Positions 1 to 12,573 of a DNA stretch of 64,000 nucleotides are shown one piece after another (position 1 is the first letter of the stretch; the number at the start of each line of letters is the position of its first letter). Below the pieces are notes generated by a model that saw only the letters and a program-made list of their open reading frames with translations, made no database searches and had not been told where the DNA came from. Source of the DNA: an uncultured Bacteroidota bacterium. Its GTDB lineage: Bacteria; Bacteroidota; Bacteroidia; Flavobacteriales; Flavobacteriaceae. A program made the position numbers and the translations under genes. The stretch is from positions 1 to 64,000 of the forward strand of contig CABXRG010000002.1 of NCBI GenBank assembly GCA_902514615.1, written 5' to 3'.

Positions 1-699
1 GATGGTGATAACACTCCTGTAGTTCTTGGATCTGCTCTTGGTGCTTTAAATGGTGAGCAAAAATGGGTTGATAGTGTACTTAAGCTTATGGAAGGTGTAG
101 ATAGTTATATTGAGCTTCCAAAAAGAGAAGTAGATAAAGATTTTCTTATGCCTGTTGAAGATGTATTTTCAATAACTGGTAGAGGTACTGTTGCAACTGG
201 TAGAATTGAAACTGGTATCGCAAACACAGGTGATGAAGTAGATATTATTGGGATGGGTGCTGAAAAGCTAAAATCTACAATAACAGGTATTGAGATGTTT
301 AGAAAAATCCTTGATAAAGGTGAAGCTGGTGATAACGCTGGTATCCTTTTAAGAGGTATTGAGAAAACTGATATTTCAAGAGGTATGGTTATTTGTAAGC
401 CAGGCTCTGTAACTCCTCACTCTAAGTTTAAGGCTGAGGTTTATATCTTGAAAAAAGAAGAAGGTGGTCGTCATACTCCATTCCACAACAATTATCGCCC
501 TCAGTTCTATGTTAGAACTACAGATGTTACAGGTAATATTGTGCTTCCAAGTGGTGTTGAGATGGTGATGCCGGGTGATAACTTAACTATTGATGTTGAG
601 TTAATATCACCTATTGCTCTAAATGTTGGTTTAAGATTTGCAATCCGTGAAGGTGGTAGAACCGTTGGTGCAGGTCAGGTAACTGAACTTTTAGACTAG
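1..699 (+). CDS. tuf: Elongation factor Tu, C-terminal part (5' truncated by window edge)
   Basis: Frame is open from base 1 ([26 protein letters not shown]...), ending ...[15 protein letters not shown]; classic EF-Tu domains 2/3. Confidence 0.97.
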   Translation, partial: DGDNTPVVLGSALGALNGEQKWVDSVLKLMEGVDSYIELPKREVDKDFLMPVEDVFSITGRGTVATGRIETGIANTGDEVDIIGMGAEKLKSTITGIEMFRKILDKGEAGDNAGILLRGIEKTDISRGMVICKPGSVTPHSKFKAEVYILKKEEGGRHTPFHNNYRPQFYVRTTDVTGNIVLPSGVEMVMPGDNLTIDVELISPIALNVGLRFAIREGGRTVGAGQVTELLD

Positions 700-766
700 T
701 AAAACAAAGTTTAATTAACTCTAAGGGTGTCTTGCTTTTGCTTGATACCTTTTGTGTAAAATATAA

Positions 767-839
767 ACGGGTTTAGCTCAGTTGGTAGAGCACTGGTCTC
801 CAAAACCAGGTGTCGGGAGTTCGAGTCTCTCAACCCGTG
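767..839 (+). tRNA. tRNA-Trp (anticodon CCA)
   Basis: Acceptor acgggtt/aacccgt pairs; D-loop tagctcagttggtagagca; anticodon stem-loop ctggtctCCAaaaccag; T-arm gggagttcgagtctctc; no encoded CCA tail; conserved tuf-tRNA-Trp-secE order. Confidence 0.95.
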
Positions 840-850
840 CACAAATAGAT

Positions 851-1045
851 ATGATGTCGATTATAAACTTTATAAAGGAATCTGTAACAGAACTGAGGGA
901 TAACGTCAAATGGACACCCCGTTCAGAATTGTTAAACCTATCTGCTTTGGTGATAGTTTTCTCAGTGATTTTCTCATTGGTTATATGGGGCGCTGATTCA
1001 ATTCTCTCTAGAGTAGTAAAATTTTATTTCAATTTAATAGGATAG
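851..1045 (+). CDS. secE: Preprotein translocase subunit SecE
   Basis: Short single-TM protein MMSIINFIKESVTELRDNVKWTPRSEL...; upstream of nusG. The ORF-track start at 782 lies inside the tRNA, so start is moved to ATG 851 (or 854). Confidence 0.92.
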   Translation: MMSIINFIKESVTELRDNVKWTPRSELLNLSALVIVFSVIFSLVIWGADSILSRVVKFYFNLIG

Positions 1046-1597
1046 ATGGTGGAAGTCGCAGAAAAAAAATGGTATGTAATTCGAGTAGTGACTGGTCAAG
1101 AAGTCAAAATTAAAGACTACATAATGTATGAAGTTTCCAGGGTTTCTCTCGATAAACAAATTGAAGAAATGCTTGTTCCAACCGAAAAAGTTATTCAAAT
1201 AAGAAAAGGGAAAAAGATTTCTAAAGAGAAAACATATTTTCCTGGTTACATAATGATGAAGGCTGATATATCTGGAGAAATTTTACACGTTATAAAATCT
1301 GTCTCAAATGTATTAGGATTTCTTGGCGAAACAAAAGGTGGTGAACCAATTCCATTAAGACAGGCTGAAGTAAATAGAATGCTAGGTAAGGTAGATGAAT
1401 TAGCTATCTCAGGTGAGCAAATTAATATTCCATTCAATATTGGCGAAAATGTAAAAGTTATAGATGGTCCATTTAATGGATTTACAGGATCAATTGATAA
1501 CGTTAACGAAGAAAAAAGAAAACTTGAAGTAATGGTTAAAATTTTTGGAAGAAAAACTCCATTAGAACTTAGTTACATGCAAGTCGAAAAAATATAA
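1046..1597 (+). CDS. nusG: Transcription termination/antitermination protein NusG
   Basis: [14 protein letters not shown]-terminus, [10 protein letters not shown] region [15 protein letters not shown]; between secE and rplK. Confidence 0.96.
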   Translation: MVEVAEKKWYVIRVVTGQEVKIKDYIMYEVSRVSLDKQIEEMLVPTEKVIQIRKGKKISKEKTYFPGYIMMKADISGEILHVIKSVSNVLGFLGETKGGEPIPLRQAEVNRMLGKVDELAISGEQINIPFNIGENVKVIDGPFNGFTGSIDNVNEEKRKLEVMVKIFGRKTPLELSYMQVEKI

Positions 1598-1599
1598 TT

Positions 1600-2043
1600 A
1601 TGGCAAAGGCAATAGATAAAGTATTAAAATTACAAATTAGAGGAGGAGCTGCTAATCCTTCTCCCCCTGTTGGTCCAGCTCTTGGTGCTGCAGGTGTAAA
1701 CATAATGGAATTTTGTAAGCAGTTTAATTCAAGAAGCCAGGATAAACCTGGAAAAATTCTTCCAGTTGTTGTAAGTGTTTTTAAAGATAAAAGCTTTGAC
1801 TTTATTATTAAAACACCTCCTGCAGCTGTTCAACTTCTGGAAGCAACTAAGAAGAAAAAAGGTTCGGGAGAACCTAATAGAGAAAAAGTAGCAACTGTTT
1901 CTTGGGATCAAGTTAAAAAAATTGCAGAAGATAAAATGGTAGATCTTAATGCTTTTACTGTTGAATCAGCGATGAAAATGGTAGCAGGTACAGCAAGATC
2001 AATGGGAATAAAAGTAAATGGAGGAACTCCACCAGCTAAATAA
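1600..2043 (+). CDS. rplK: 50S ribosomal protein L11
   Basis: [33 protein letters not shown]. Confidence 0.98.
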   Translation: MAKAIDKVLKLQIRGGAANPSPPVGPALGAAGVNIMEFCKQFNSRSQDKPGKILPVVVSVFKDKSFDFIIKTPPAAVQLLEATKKKKGSGEPNREKVATVSWDQVKKIAEDKMVDLNAFTVESAMKMVAGTARSMGIKVNGGTPPAK

Positions 2044-2045
2044 TT

Positions 2046-2735
2046 ATGGGAAAACTAACAAAAAATAGAAAAATTTCAATTGAGAAGGTAGACTCAGATA
2101 AGTCTTACACACTAGAAGAAGCTTCATCTCTTGTTAAAGAAATTACTACAACAAAATTTGACTCTTCTGTTGATTTAGCTGTTAGATTAGGAGTAGATCC
2201 TAAAAAAGCTAACGAAATGGTAAGAGGAGTGGTTTCTCTTCCTCACGGAACAGGAAAATCTTTAAAGTTATTGGCCTTGGTAACCCCAGATAAAGAAGAA
2301 GAAGCAAAAAAAGCTGGAGCTGATATTGTAGGTCTTGATGAATATATTGAAAAAATTAAAAAAGGATGGGTTGATGTTGACGTTATTGTTACTATGCCAA
2401 GTGTGATGGGTAAATTAGGCCCTCTTGGTAAAGTTTTAGGGCCAAGAGGTTTAATGCCAAATCCAAAAACTGGAACAGTTACAATGGACATAGCAAAAGC
2501 TGTTACTGATATTAAAGCTGGAAAAATTGATTTTAAAGTAGATAAAACAGGAATTATCCATGCTTCAGTAGGTAAAGTTTCTTTTACTGCTGATAAAATT
2601 ATGGATAATGCAAATGAACTTATTAAGACAATTGTAAAGCTTAAACCATCAGGTGCAAAAGGAATATATATTAAAAGTATTTCAATGTCTAGTACTATGA
2701 GTCCAGGCATTGCAATTGAATCAAAATTTGAATAA
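2046..2735 (+). CDS. rplA: 50S ribosomal protein L1
   Basis: [14 protein letters not shown] motif; gene order. Confidence 0.98.
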   Translation: MGKLTKNRKISIEKVDSDKSYTLEEASSLVKEITTTKFDSSVDLAVRLGVDPKKANEMVRGVVSLPHGTGKSLKLLALVTPDKEEEAKKAGADIVGLDEYIEKIKKGWVDVDVIVTMPSVMGKLGPLGKVLGPRGLMPNPKTGTVTMDIAKAVTDIKAGKIDFKVDKTGIIHASVGKVSFTADKIMDNANELIKTIVKLKPSGAKGIYIKSISMSSTMSPGIAIESKFE

Positions 2736-2743
2736 TACTCAAC

Positions 2744-3400
2744 ATGAATAAAGAAGAAAAAGTTATAGCTGTAGAAGAGTTGAAAGGTCAACTTGCAAAT
2801 TATAAGTCAATTTATTTGACTGATATTGCAGGTCTTGATGCTGTTCAAACAAGTAAACTTAGAAGAGAATGTTTTAACTCTAACGTAAAGCTTTCAGTTG
2901 TAAAGAACACATTTCTTGAAAGAGCAATGTCTGAATCAGAAAATGATTTTGGTGAACTTAAAGATTTATTAAAGGGAAATACTACCATAATGTTATCAGA
3001 AATTGGTAATAGTCCTGCTAAGGTCATTAAAAAGTTCAGAAAAGATGGTGATAAGCCAATTTTAAAAGGAGCTTTTGTTGATGAGGCAATTTATATAGGT
3101 GATGAGAATATTGAAGCTTTATTCAACTTAAAATCTAAGGAAGAAGTTATTGGTGAGATTATTACTCTTCTTCAATCACCTGCTAAAAATGTTATTTCTG
3201 CACTTAAATCTAGTAGTGGAAAAATAGCTGGCTTAGTTAAGACATTAAGTGAAAAACCTGCAGAAGAAGTTAAGGCAGAGGAGCCAGTTGCAGAAGAAGT
3301 TAAGGCAGAAGAGCCAGTTGCAGAAGAAGTTAAGGCAGAAGAAACAGATAAAGCAGAGGAGCAAACCTCTGAGGATGATTCTAAAGATGATTCTGAATAA
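2744..3400 (+). CDS. rplJ: 50S ribosomal protein L10 with extended acidic repeat tail
   Basis: L10 N-terminus (SIYLTDIAGLDAVQTSKLRRECF...) and order L11-L1-L10-L7/L12; C-terminal (AEEVKAEEPV)n extension. Confidence 0.95.
   Translation: MNKEEKVIAVEELKGQLANYKSIYLTDIAGLDAVQTSKLRRECFNSNVKLSVVKNTFLERAMSESENDFGELKDLLKGNTTIMLSEIGNSPAKVIKKFRKDGDKPILKGAFVDEAIYIGDENIEALFNLKSKEEVIGEIITLLQSPAKNVISALKSSSGKIAGLVKTLSEKPAEEVKAEEPVAEEVKAEEPVAEEVKAEETDKAEEQTSEDDSKDDSE
3260..3349 (+). repeat. Three tandem copies of a ~30-nt in-frame repeat (gcagaagaagttaaggcagaggagccagtt)
   Basis: Direct reading: copies at 3260-3289, 3290-3319, 3320-3349 (last copy diverges at its end). Confidence 0.9.
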
Positions 3401-3453
3401 AAAGTTAAATGAATAACAATAATAATAATAATTAATAATTAAAAACTCTAATA

Positions 3454-3834
3454 ATGGCAGATCTAAAAAAAGTCGCAGAACAGCTAGTTGGTTTAACAGT
3501 TAAAGAAGTTAACGAACTTGCTGATATTCTTAAAGATGAATATGGTATCGAACCTGCAGCAGCAGCAGCAGTAGCGGTAGCAGCGGGTCCTGGTGCTGGT
3601 GGAGAAGACGCAGCTGAAGCAAAATCAGAATTTGATGTTGTTTTAAAATCAGCTGGTGGTTCAAAACTAGCAGTGGTTAAATTGGTTAAGGAGTTAACAG
3701 GATTAGGGCTTAAAGAAGCTAAAGATCTTGTTGACAATGCTCCAAGTCCAATTAAAGAAGCAGTATCAAAAGACGATGCTGAGGGACTAAAGAAATCACT
3801 TGAAGAAGCTGGAGCTGAGGTTGAACTTAAGTAA
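3454..3834 (+). CDS. rplL: 50S ribosomal protein L7/L12
   Basis: [27 protein letters not shown] ... [39 protein letters not shown]. Confidence 0.98.
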   Translation: MADLKKVAEQLVGLTVKEVNELADILKDEYGIEPAAAAAVAVAAGPGAGGEDAAEAKSEFDVVLKSAGGSKLAVVKLVKELTGLGLKEAKDLVDNAPSPIKEAVSKDDAEGLKKSLEEAGAEVELK

Positions 3835-3854
3835 GTTTAAATAACTTCGTTTTT

Positions 3855-3884
3855 TAGGCTTTTAGAATAATATCTAAAGGCCTA
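3855..3884 (+). promoter_or_regulatory. 12-bp hairpin in the rplL-rpoB intergenic region (possible attenuator or RNA-processing site)
   Basis: taggcttttaga-ataata-tctaaaggccta, one G:T pair; not followed by a T-run. Confidence 0.5.
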
Positions 3885-3910
3885 TGCTTGTTTGAATTAA
3901 ACTCTAAAAT

Positions 3911-6900
3911 ATGACTAATAACAAATTGAGAACAAATTTTTCTAATACTAAAACTGCAAATATTGAAACTGATTTTTTAGATATTCAAATAAAATCATTT
4001 CAGGATTTCTTTCAACTCGAAACAAAGTCTGATGAGAGAGTGGAGGAAGGTTTATTCAACACTTTTAAAGAAAACTTTCCTATCACTGATGCTAGGAATC
4101 AGTTTGTTTTAGAGTTTTTAGACTATTTCGTTGATCCACCTAGATATTCAATGCAAGAGTGTATTCAAAGGGGTTTAAGTTATTCAGTACCGCTGAAAGC
4201 AAGACTTAAACTTTACTGTACTGATGCAGAACATGAAGATTTTGAAACTATAGTTCAAGACGTTTTTTTAGGATCTATACCTTATATGACTCCAAGTGGT
4301 ACATTTATTATTAATGGAGCAGAAAGAGTTGTTGTATCTCAACTTCACAGATCACCTGGTGTCTTTTTTGGTCAATCATTTCATGCCAATGGAACTAAGC
4401 TTTACTCTGCAAGAGTAATTCCTTTCAAGGGGTCATGGATTGAATTTGCAACTGACATCAATAATGTGATGTACGCATACATTGATAGAAAGAAAAAACT
4501 ACCTGTTACAACATTGTTTAGAGCAATTGGTTACCAAGGAGACAAAGAAATACTTGAAATTTTTGACTTAGCTGAAGAAATTAAAGTTACCAAGGCTGGA
4601 TTAAAGAAAGCACTTAATAGAAAGCTTGCTGCTAGAGTATTAAGAACTTGGCATGAAGACTTTGTAGATGAAGATACTGGAGAGGTTATTTCAATCGAAA
4701 GAAATGAAATAATTATTGACAGAGATACTGTGATTGAAAAAGATCATATTGAACAGATTCTTGATGCTGATGTTAAGACAGTTTTAATTCACAAAGAAGA
4801 TGCGCAAAACTCAGACTATGCAATTATATATAACACACTTCAAAAAGATCAAACTAATACTGAAAAAGAGGCTGTAGAATATATATACAGGCAATTAAGA
4901 AATGCTGAACCGCCAGATGAAGAAACGGCAAGAGGTATCATAGATAAATTATTCTTCTCTGATCAAAGATATAACCTTGGAGAAGTTGGTAGATATAGAA
5001 TGAATAAGAAGTTAAACCTCGATGTTGATATGGAGGAAAGAACTTTAACTAGACTAGATATTACTACCATCATTAAATATCTTATTGAATTAATAAACTC
5101 AAAAGCAGAGATTGACGATATTGATCACTTATCTAATAGAAGGGTAAGGACTGTAGGTGAACAATTATCTTCTCAATTTGGTGTTGGTCTTGCAAGAATG
5201 GCAAGAACCATAAGAGAAAGAATGAATGTTCGGGATAATGAAGTATTTACTCCAATAGACTTGATTAATGCTAAAACTTTGTCTTCTGTGATTAATACAT
5301 TCTTTGGAACAAATCAACTTTCTCAGTTTATGGATCAAACTAATCCACTAGCTGAGATAACTCATAAAAGACGTCTATCAGCTCTAGGTCCAGGTGGTTT
5401 ATCCAGAGAAAGAGCAGGATTTGAGGTAAGAGATGTTCATTATACTCATTACGGAAGACTTTGTCCAATTGAAACTCCAGAGGGTCCAAATATTGGTTTG
5501 ATTTCTTCACTTTCTGTATATGCTAGAGTTAATAATCTTGGTTTTATTGAAACACCTTACAGGCAAGTAAAAAATGGTAAGATTGATTTAAAAAATATTA
5601 CATATTTATCTGCAGAGGAAGAAGAGAATAATCTAATAGCTCAGGCTAATATTGATTATGATAATACTGGTAAAATTAAAGCTGAAAAGGTGATTGCTAG
5701 AGATCAAGCTGATTTCCCAGTTGTTACGCCTGATAACATAAATTATACAGATGTAGCTCCTAATCAAATTGCATCTATTTCAGCATCTTTAATTCCTTTC
5801 CTTGAACATGATGATGCTAACCGTGCCCTAATGGGATCAAACATGATGCGCCAAGCCGTACCTCTTTTAAAACCTGAATCTCCTATTGTTGGGACTGGTT
5901 TAGAGAAATCTGTTGCATCTGACTCAAGAGTATTAATTAATGCTGAAAGAGACGGGGTAGTAGATTATGTAGATGCAAATAAGATTATTATTAAATATAA
6001 ATTATCAAGTGAAGAAAAACTATTAAGCTTTGATGATGATACTAAAGTATATGATCTTATTAAATTTCAAAAGACTAATCAAGGCTCATGTATTAACTTG
6101 AAGCCAATTGTTAATAAGGGTGATCAAGTTTCAAAAGGACAGGTTCTTTGCGAAGGTTATGCAACTCAAAAAGGTGAACTAGCATTAGGTAGAAACCTTA
6201 AAGTAGCATTTATGCCATGGAAGGGATATAATTTTGAAGATGCAATAGTAATTTCTGAGAAAGTTGTTCGTGAGGACATATTTACTTCTATTCACATAGA
6301 TGAATATTCTCTTGATGTAAGAGACACCAAACTTGGAACCGAAGAGCTTACTGATGATATTCCAAATGTTAGTGAAGAAGCTACTAAAGAACTAGATGAA
6401 AACGGAATGATTAGAGTAGGAGCTGATGTAACAGCAGGTGATATTCTTATTGGTAAAATAACACCAAAAGGAGAATCTGATCCTACACCTGAAGAGAAAT
6501 TACTAAGAGCAATATTTGGAGATAAAGCAGGAGATGTTAAAGATGCTTCACTTAAAGCACCTCCGTCTCTTAATGGTATAGTAATAGATAAGAAATTATT
6601 TGTCAGATCGCTAAAAGACAAGAGAACTAGAACCCAAGATAAAGTTGACTTAGAATTACTTTCAACTAAGTATGAAAAAATTCTTGAAGATCATAGGTTA
6701 AAGCTTATTGAAAAACTTTCATCTGTTGTAAACGGAAAAACTTGTCAAGGAGTCTTTAATGATTTAGGTGATGAGGTTTTGGTTAAAGGGAAGAAGTTTT
6801 CTAATAAAATGTTGACTAATGTAGAGGACTACACTCATCTTACCAAGGGAGTATGGACTACATCTGATGATGTAAATGCACTTGTATCAACTCTACTTCA

Positions 6901-7720
6901 TAACTATAGAATTCAAGAAAATGATATTCAAGGTTCATTAAGAAGAGAAAAGTTCACAATTAGTGTTGGTGATGAACTTCCTCCTGGTATAAAAAAACTT
7001 GCTAAAGTTTACATAGCTAAGAAGAGAAAACTTAAAGTTGGAGATAAAATGGCTGGTAGACATGGTAACAAGGGTATTGTTGCTAGAATTGTAAGACAAG
7101 AAGACATGCCATTCTTAGAAGATGGAACTCCAGTTGATATTGTGTTGAACCCTTTAGGTGTTCCTTCTAGGATGAATATTGGTCAAATTTACGAAACTGT
7201 ATTAGGTTGGGCAGGAAAAGAACTTGGAAGAAAATTCTCTACACCAATTTTTGATGGAGCTACATTAGATGAAATTAATGAGCTTACTGATGAAGCGGGT
7301 GTTCCTAGATTTGGACATACATATCTTTATGATGGAGGGACTGGTGAAAAATTTGACCAGGCAGCTACAGTTGGTATAATATATATGTTAAAACTAGGTC
7401 ACATGGTTGATGATAAAATGCACTCAAGATCTATTGGGCCTTACAGTTTAATAACTCAACAACCACTTGGTGGTAAAGCACAATTTGGTGGTCAAAGATT
7501 TGGTGAGATGGAAGTTTGGGCTCTGGAAGCATATGGTGCTTCAAGTGCGCTACAAGAAATCTTAACTATTAAGTCTGATGATGTAATCGGTAGGGCTAAA
7601 GCTTATGAGTCTATTGTTAAAGGTGAAAACCTCCCTGAAGCTGGTCTTCCGGAGTCATTCAATGTATTAATGCATGAATTAAAAGGTCTTGGTTTAGACA
7701 TTCGATTAGAAGAAAAATAA
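3911..7720 (+). CDS. rpoB: DNA-directed RNA polymerase beta subunit
   Basis: Full-length Rpo[48 protein letters not shown]. Confidence 0.99.
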   Translation: MTNNKLRTNFSNTKTANIETDFLDIQIKSFQDFFQLETKSDERVEEGLFNTFKENFPITDARNQFVLEFLDYFVDPPRYSMQECIQRGLSYSVPLKARLKLYCTDAEHEDFETIVQDVFLGSIPYMTPSGTFIINGAERVVVSQLHRSPGVFFGQSFHANGTKLYSARVIPFKGSWIEFATDINNVMYAYIDRKKKLPVTTLFRAIGYQGDKEILEIFDLAEEIKVTKAGLKKALNRKLAARVLRTWHEDFVDEDTGEVISIERNEIIIDRDTVIEKDHIEQILDADVKTVLIHKEDAQNSDYAIIYNTLQKDQTNTEKEAVEYIYRQLRNAEPPDEETARGIIDKLFFSDQRYNLGEVGRYRMNKKLNLDVDMEERTLTRLDITTIIKYLIELINSKAEIDDIDHLSNRRVRTVGEQLSSQFGVGLARMARTIRERMNVRDNEVFTPIDLINAKTLSSVINTFFGTNQLSQFMDQTNPLAEITHKRRLSALGPGGLSRERAGFEVRDVHYTHYGRLCPIETPEGPNIGLISSLSVYARVNNLGFIETPYRQVKNGKIDLKNITYLSAEEEENNLIAQANIDYDNTGKIKAEKVIARDQADFPVVTPDNINYTDVAPNQIASISASLIPFLEHDDANRALMGSNMMRQAVPLLKPESPIVGTGLEKSVASDSRVLINAERDGVVDYVDANKIIIKYKLSSEEKLLSFDDDTKVYDLIKFQKTNQGSCINLKPIVNKGDQVSKGQVLCEGYATQKGELALGRNLKVAFMPWKGYNFEDAIVISEKVVREDIFTSIHIDEYSLDVRDTKLGTEELTDDIPNVSEEATKELDENGMIRVGADVTAGDILIGKITPKGESDPTPEEKLLRAIFGDKAGDVKDASLKAPPSLNGIVIDKKLFVRSLKDKRTRTQDKVDLELLSTKYEKILEDHRLKLIEKLSSVVNGKTCQGVFNDLGDEVLVKGKKFSNKMLTNVEDYTHLTKGVWTTSDDVNALVSTLLHNYRIQENDIQGSLRREKFTISVGDELPPGIKKLAKVYIAKKRKLKVGDKMAGRHGNKGIVARIVRQEDMPFLEDGTPVDIVLNPLGVPSRMNIGQIYETVLGWAGKELGRKFSTPIFDGATLDEINELTDEAGVPRFGHTYLYDGGTGEKFDQAATVGIIYMLKLGHMVDDKMHSRSIGPYSLITQQPLGGKAQFGGQRFGEMEVWALEAYGASSALQEILTIKSDDVIGRAKAYESIVKGENLPEAGLPESFNVLMHELKGLGLDIRLEEK

Positions 7721-7734
7721 ATTACAAATAAAAA

Positions 7735-10700
7735 ATGGCAAAAAATAACGATTTATTGACGCAAAAGAGATTTAATACCATTTCAATTGGTCTTTCATCT
7801 CCTGAAGTAATTCTTGGTAACTCAAGAGGAGAAGTTCTCAAGCCAGAAACTATAAATTATAGAACTCACAAACCTGAAAGAGATGGACTCTTTTGTGAAA
7901 GAATTTTTGGTCCTGTTAAGGATTATGAATGTGCATGTGGAAAATATAAGAGAATCAGATATAAAGGAATTGTTTGTGATCGATGTGGAGTTGAAGTAAC
8001 TGAAAAAAAAGTTAGAAGAGATAGAGTTGGTCATATTAACTTAGTTGTTCCAGTTGCACACATATGGTATTTTAAGTCTCTGCCTAATAAAATTGGATAC
8101 CTTTTAGGATTACCTTCTAAAAAGCTTGATATGATAATATATTATGAAAGATATGTTGTTATTCAGCCTGGGGAAGCTAAAAATACTGAAGGAGAACCTG
8201 TCAATAAAATGGACTTTCTTACTGAGGAAGAATACATCTCTATAATGGAAACTCTCCCTGCTGATAATCAATTTTTAGATGATTCTGATGACAGAAAATT
8301 TATTGCTAAAATGGGTGCTGAATGTTTGATAGAGCTTCTTTCAAGAATTGATCTTGAAGAGCTTTCTTATGAATTAAGACATAAAGCAAATACTGAAACT
8401 TCTAAACAAAGAAAAACAGAAGCTCTTAAAAGACTTCAAGTTGTAGAATCTTTTAAAGAGGGAAATGAAAGAAAAGAAAACCTTCCAGAATGGATGGTAG
8501 TTAAGGTTATTCCTGTTATACCTCCAGAGTTAAGACCTCTTGTGCCTCTTGATGGAGGTAGATTTGCTACCTCTGATCTTAATGACTTATATAGAAGGGT
8601 AATTATAAGAAATAATCGACTAAAAAGACTTGTCGAGATCAAAGCACCTGAAGTTATTTTAAGAAATGAAAAAAGAATGCTTCAGGAATCTGTTGACTCA
8701 TTATTTGATAATACAAGAAAATCATCAGCTGTTAAAACAGAATCTAATAGACCTCTGAAATCATTATCAGACTCTCTTAAAGGGAAGCAAGGACGTTTTA
8801 GACAGAATCTTCTTGGAAAAAGAGTAGATTATTCAGCAAGATCTGTTATTGTAGTTGGTCCTGAATTAAAGTTGTATGAGTGTGGTTTACCTAAAGATAT
8901 GGCTGCAGAGTTATATAAACCTTTTATAATTAGAAAACTTATTGAAAGAGGTATTGTAAAAACTGTTAAATCTGCTAAAAAAATTATAGACAGAAGAGAA
9001 CCTGTCGTTTGGGATATTTTAGAGAATGTTTTGAAAGGTCACCCTGTTATGTTAAACAGAGCTCCAACTCTTCACAGACTAGGTATTCAGGCATTTCAGC
9101 CAAAACTTATTGAAGGAAAAGCTATTCAGCTTCACCCATTAACATGTACTGCTTTTAATGCTGACTTTGATGGTGATCAAATGGCAGTTCACCTTCCATT
9201 AGGACCAGAGGCAATTCTTGAAGCTCAATTATTAATGTTAGGATCTCATAATATTTTGAATCCAGCAAATGGATCACCTATCACCGTTCCATCTCAAGAT
9301 ATGGTTCTAGGTCTCTATTATATGACTAAATCAAGAAAATCTTCTGAATCTATTAAATTAAAAGGTGAAGGATTGACTTTCTATTCTCCAGAAGAGGTTA
9401 ATATGGCCTATAATGAGAAAATAGTCGATCTAAATGCTATAATTAAGTGTAGAATAAAAACACCTGAATCTGATGATTCCTATGAGTTAATTGAAACTAC
9501 TCCAGGTAGAGTCTTTTTTAATGAAGTTGTTCCAGAAAAGGCAGGCTTTTTTAATGAAGTTCTAACTAAGAAAAACTTAAGAGAAATTATAGGTCAAATA
9601 CTTCATGTAACTAGCGTACCCGAAACTGCAGAATTCCTTGATGAAATTAAAGATCTTGGTTATTCTTTTGCATTTAGAGGCGGTCTTTCTTTTAGTTTAG
9701 GTGATATTATCATTCCTGAACAGAAGCAGCATCTTATAAATGATGCTAACAATCAAGTTGACGGTATTATAGGAAACTATAATATGGGTCTAATCACGAA
9801 TAACGAAAGATATAATCAGGTAATTGATGTTTGGACTTCAGCCAATGCTACTTTAACTGAGCTAGCTATGAAGCAAATTAGCGAAGATCAACAAGGATTT
9901 AACTCTGTCTATATGATGCTTGATTCTGGAGCTAGAGGTTCTAAAGAACAGATAAGACAGTTAACTGGAATGAGAGGACTTATGGCTAAACCTAAAAAGT
10001 CAAATATTGGTGGAGGAGAAATTATTGAAAATCCTATTTTATCAAACTTTAAAGAAGGATTATCAATTTTAGAATACTTTATTTCAACTCACGGTGCAAG
10101 AAAAGGATTAGCTGATACAGCTTTAAAAACAGCCGATGCGGGTTATTTAACTAGAAGGCTTGTTGATGTTTCACAAGATGTAATTGTTAATGAATTTGAT
10201 TGTGGTACACTTAGAGGAATAGAGGTTAATCCACTCAAAAAGAATGAAGAAATTGTTGAAACCTTAGGTGAAAGAATTCTAGGTAGAGTTTCTCTTAATG
10301 ATATTGTTAATCCTTCCTCTAATGAGATTATTATTGAGGGTGGTAAACTAATTGATGAAAATACTGTTTCAAAAATACAGGATACTCTAATCACTTCAGT
10401 TGATGTAAGATCTGCTTTAACATGTGAAACAAAAAGAGGAATTTGTGCTAGTTGTTATGGTAGAAATCTAGCAACTGGAAAACCAGTTCAAATTGGTGAA
10501 GCGGTTGGTGTTGTAGCCGCTCAATCAATAGGTGAGCCTGGAACTCAGTTAACACTTAGAACATTCCATGTTGGTGGTGTTGCAGGTAATATTTCAGAAG
10601 AAAATTCATTAATAAGTAGATTTGATGGAATTGCTGAAATTGATGACCTAAAAATTGTTAAATCTAAAGATAACGAGGGTAATTCTTCAAACATAGTTAT

Positions 10701-12033
10701 TTCAAGAACTTCTGAGATTAAGATTTTAGATTCCAAAACTAAGAATGTTTTAAGTACTAAAAACATTCCTTACGGGTCATATCTAAATATTAAAAATGGT
10801 CAGAAACTATCTAAAGGTGATACAATTTGTCAATGGGATCCGTTTAATGGTGTAATTGTTTCAGAATTTTCAGGTAAAATTGTTTATGAAAATATTGAAG
10901 TTGGTAAAACATTTCAGGTTGAAATTGATGAGCAAACTGGATTTAAAGAAAAGGTTATTACGGATTCAAGAGATAAAAAACTTATACCGACACTTCTTAT
11001 TCAAGACAAAAAAGGTGTTACTCTCAGATCTTACAATTTACCGGTAGGTGCGCACATCATGGTTGATGAAGATGAATCGATTGACAAAGGTAAAATTTTA
11101 GTTAAGATTCCAAGAAAGTCTGCTAAATCTGGTGATATCACTGGTGGTTTACCTCGTGTTACAGAATTATTTGAAGCTAGAAATCCATCTAATCCAGCTG
11201 TTGTTTCGGAAATTGATGGTGTTGTATCATTTGGTAAAATTAAAAGAGGTAATAGAGAAATTATTGTTGAATCAAAGTTTGGTGATATTAAAAAGTATCT
11301 AGTTAAGCTTTCAAATCAAATTCTTGTTCAAGAAAATGATTTTATTAAAGCAGGTATGCCGCTTTCTGATGGTTCAATTACTCCTAACGATATTTTAAAC
11401 ATCAAAGGTCCTTCTGCTGTTCAACAGTATCTAGTTAATGAGGTTCAAGAAGTATATAGGCTTCAGGGTGTAAAAATTAATGATAAACACTTCGAAGTTG
11501 TTGTTAGACAAATGATGAGAAAGGTAAAAATAATTGATCCAGGAGATACTTTATTCCTTGAAGACCAATTGACTTACAAAGATGAGTTTATATCTCAGAA
11601 TGATAAGTTGTATGGTATGAAGGTAATAGAAGATGCTGGTGATAGTGAAAACCTTAAAGTAGGGCAGCTTGTGTCAGCTAGAAATCTAAGAGATGAGAAT
11701 TCTATTCTTAGAAGAGATGACAATAAGCTTGTTGATGCTAGAGATGCAAAATCAGCTACTGCTTCAACTCAATTACAAGGTATTACCAGAGCTTCTCTTC
11801 AAACTAAATCTTTTATCTCAGCTGCATCATTCCAAGAAACTACTAAAGTTTTAAATGAAGCTGCTGTTAATGGTAAAAATGATATGCTTGAAGGTCTAAA
11901 AGAAAATGTTATTGTAGGTCACAAAATCCCAGCAGGTACTGGTATGAGAAAATATGATGACATAATAGTTGGACCAAAAGATGAATACAATAGCTTGTTA
12001 ATCAACAAAGAGGAAGAAGAGCTAAATTATTAA
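7735..12033 (+). CDS. rpoC: DNA-directed RNA polymerase beta' subunit
   Basis: [15 protein letters not shown] active-site motif; Zn-finger [23 protein letters not shown]. Confidence 0.99.
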   Translation: MAKNNDLLTQKRFNTISIGLSSPEVILGNSRGEVLKPETINYRTHKPERDGLFCERIFGPVKDYECACGKYKRIRYKGIVCDRCGVEVTEKKVRRDRVGHINLVVPVAHIWYFKSLPNKIGYLLGLPSKKLDMIIYYERYVVIQPGEAKNTEGEPVNKMDFLTEEEYISIMETLPADNQFLDDSDDRKFIAKMGAECLIELLSRIDLEELSYELRHKANTETSKQRKTEALKRLQVVESFKEGNERKENLPEWMVVKVIPVIPPELRPLVPLDGGRFATSDLNDLYRRVIIRNNRLKRLVEIKAPEVILRNEKRMLQESVDSLFDNTRKSSAVKTESNRPLKSLSDSLKGKQGRFRQNLLGKRVDYSARSVIVVGPELKLYECGLPKDMAAELYKPFIIRKLIERGIVKTVKSAKKIIDRREPVVWDILENVLKGHPVMLNRAPTLHRLGIQAFQPKLIEGKAIQLHPLTCTAFNADFDGDQMAVHLPLGPEAILEAQLLMLGSHNILNPANGSPITVPSQDMVLGLYYMTKSRKSSESIKLKGEGLTFYSPEEVNMAYNEKIVDLNAIIKCRIKTPESDDSYELIETTPGRVFFNEVVPEKAGFFNEVLTKKNLREIIGQILHVTSVPETAEFLDEIKDLGYSFAFRGGLSFSLGDIIIPEQKQHLINDANNQVDGIIGNYNMGLITNNERYNQVIDVWTSANATLTELAMKQISEDQQGFNSVYMMLDSGARGSKEQIRQLTGMRGLMAKPKKSNIGGGEIIENPILSNFKEGLSILEYFISTHGARKGLADTALKTADAGYLTRRLVDVSQDVIVNEFDCGTLRGIEVNPLKKNEEIVETLGERILGRVSLNDIVNPSSNEIIIEGGKLIDENTVSKIQDTLITSVDVRSALTCETKRGICASCYGRNLATGKPVQIGEAVGVVAAQSIGEPGTQLTLRTFHVGGVAGNISEENSLISRFDGIAEIDDLKIVKSKDNEGNSSNIVISRTSEIKILDSKTKNVLSTKNIPYGSYLNIKNGQKLSKGDTICQWDPFNGVIVSEFSGKIVYENIEVGKTFQVEIDEQTGFKEKVITDSRDKKLIPTLLIQDKKGVTLRSYNLPVGAHIMVDEDESIDKGKILVKIPRKSAKSGDITGGLPRVTELFEARNPSNPAVVSEIDGVVSFGKIKRGNREIIVESKFGDIKKYLVKLSNQILVQENDFIKAGMPLSDGSITPNDILNIKGPSAVQQYLVNEVQEVYRLQGVKINDKHFEVVVRQMMRKVKIIDPGDTLFLEDQLTYKDEFISQNDKLYGMKVIEDAGDSENLKVGQLVSARNLRDENSILRRDDNKLVDARDAKSATASTQLQGITRASLQTKSFISAASFQETTKVLNEAAVNGKNDMLEGLKENVIVGHKIPAGTGMRKYDDIIVGPKDEYNSLLINKEEEELNY

Positions 12034-12042
12034 TTTAACTCA

Positions 12043-12573
12043 ATGTCTGAAGAAAAAGTAATTCTTGTTGATGAAAATGATAATCAAGTTGGGCTAATGC
12101 CTAAACTTGAAGCTCATCAAAAAGGTCTTCTTCATAGGGCATTTTCCGTATTTATTTTTAATAGTAAATATCAATTGCTACTTCAAAAAAGAGCTATTTC
12201 TAAATATCATTCAGGCGGCTTATGGACAAACACATGCTGTAGCCACCCTAGGGAAGCTGAAGACACATTAGATGCGGCTAATCGAAGATTACTTGAGGAA
12301 ATGGGAATTAAAACTAATCTCAGAAAAGTCTTTGATTTTATCTACAAAGCTGAGCTTGATAATGAATTAACAGAAAATGAATTTGATCATGTCTTTTATG
12401 GGGTTTTTGATGAAAATCCAACCTTAAACAAAGAAGAGGCAGAAGATTATAAATGGGTAGATATGGAAACTATTAGTAATGATATTATTATAAATAGTGA
12501 TGACTACACTGTATGGTTTAAAATTGCTTTTGATTACTTTTATAAATATTTAAACAATGATAACAATAAGTAG
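12043..12573 (+). CDS. idi: Isopentenyl-diphosphate delta-isomerase, type I
   Basis: LHRAFSVFIFNSKYQLLLQKRAISKYHSGGLWTNTCCSHPREAEDTLDAANRRLLEEMGI (Nudix-type IPP isomerase motifs). Confidence 0.93.
   Translation: MSEEKVILVDENDNQVGLMPKLEAHQKGLLHRAFSVFIFNSKYQLLLQKRAISKYHSGGLWTNTCCSHPREAEDTLDAANRRLLEEMGIKTNLRKVFDFIYKAELDNELTENEFDHVFYGVFDENPTLNKEEAEDYKWVDMETISNDIIINSDDYTVWFKIAFDYFYKYLNNDNNK

Noticed and set aside
782-850. ORF-track N-terminal extension of SecE (MVEHWSPKPGVGSSSLSTRAQID)
   Set aside because: It is translation of the tRNA-Trp gene; SecE starts at ATG 851/854.
2243-2791. 182-aa minus-strand ORF opposite rplA
   Set aside because: Fully antisense to a conserved ribosomal gene, no family resemblance; codon-composition artefact.
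3412-3440. AAT trinucleotide run between rplJ and rplL
   Set aside because: Low-complexity AT sequence expected at this GC content; no structural or conserved signal evident.
5281-5500. Possible rifampicin-resistance substitutions in rpoB and streptomycin-resistance changes in rpsL
   Set aside because: Core motifs ([34 protein letters not shown]) look wild-type.
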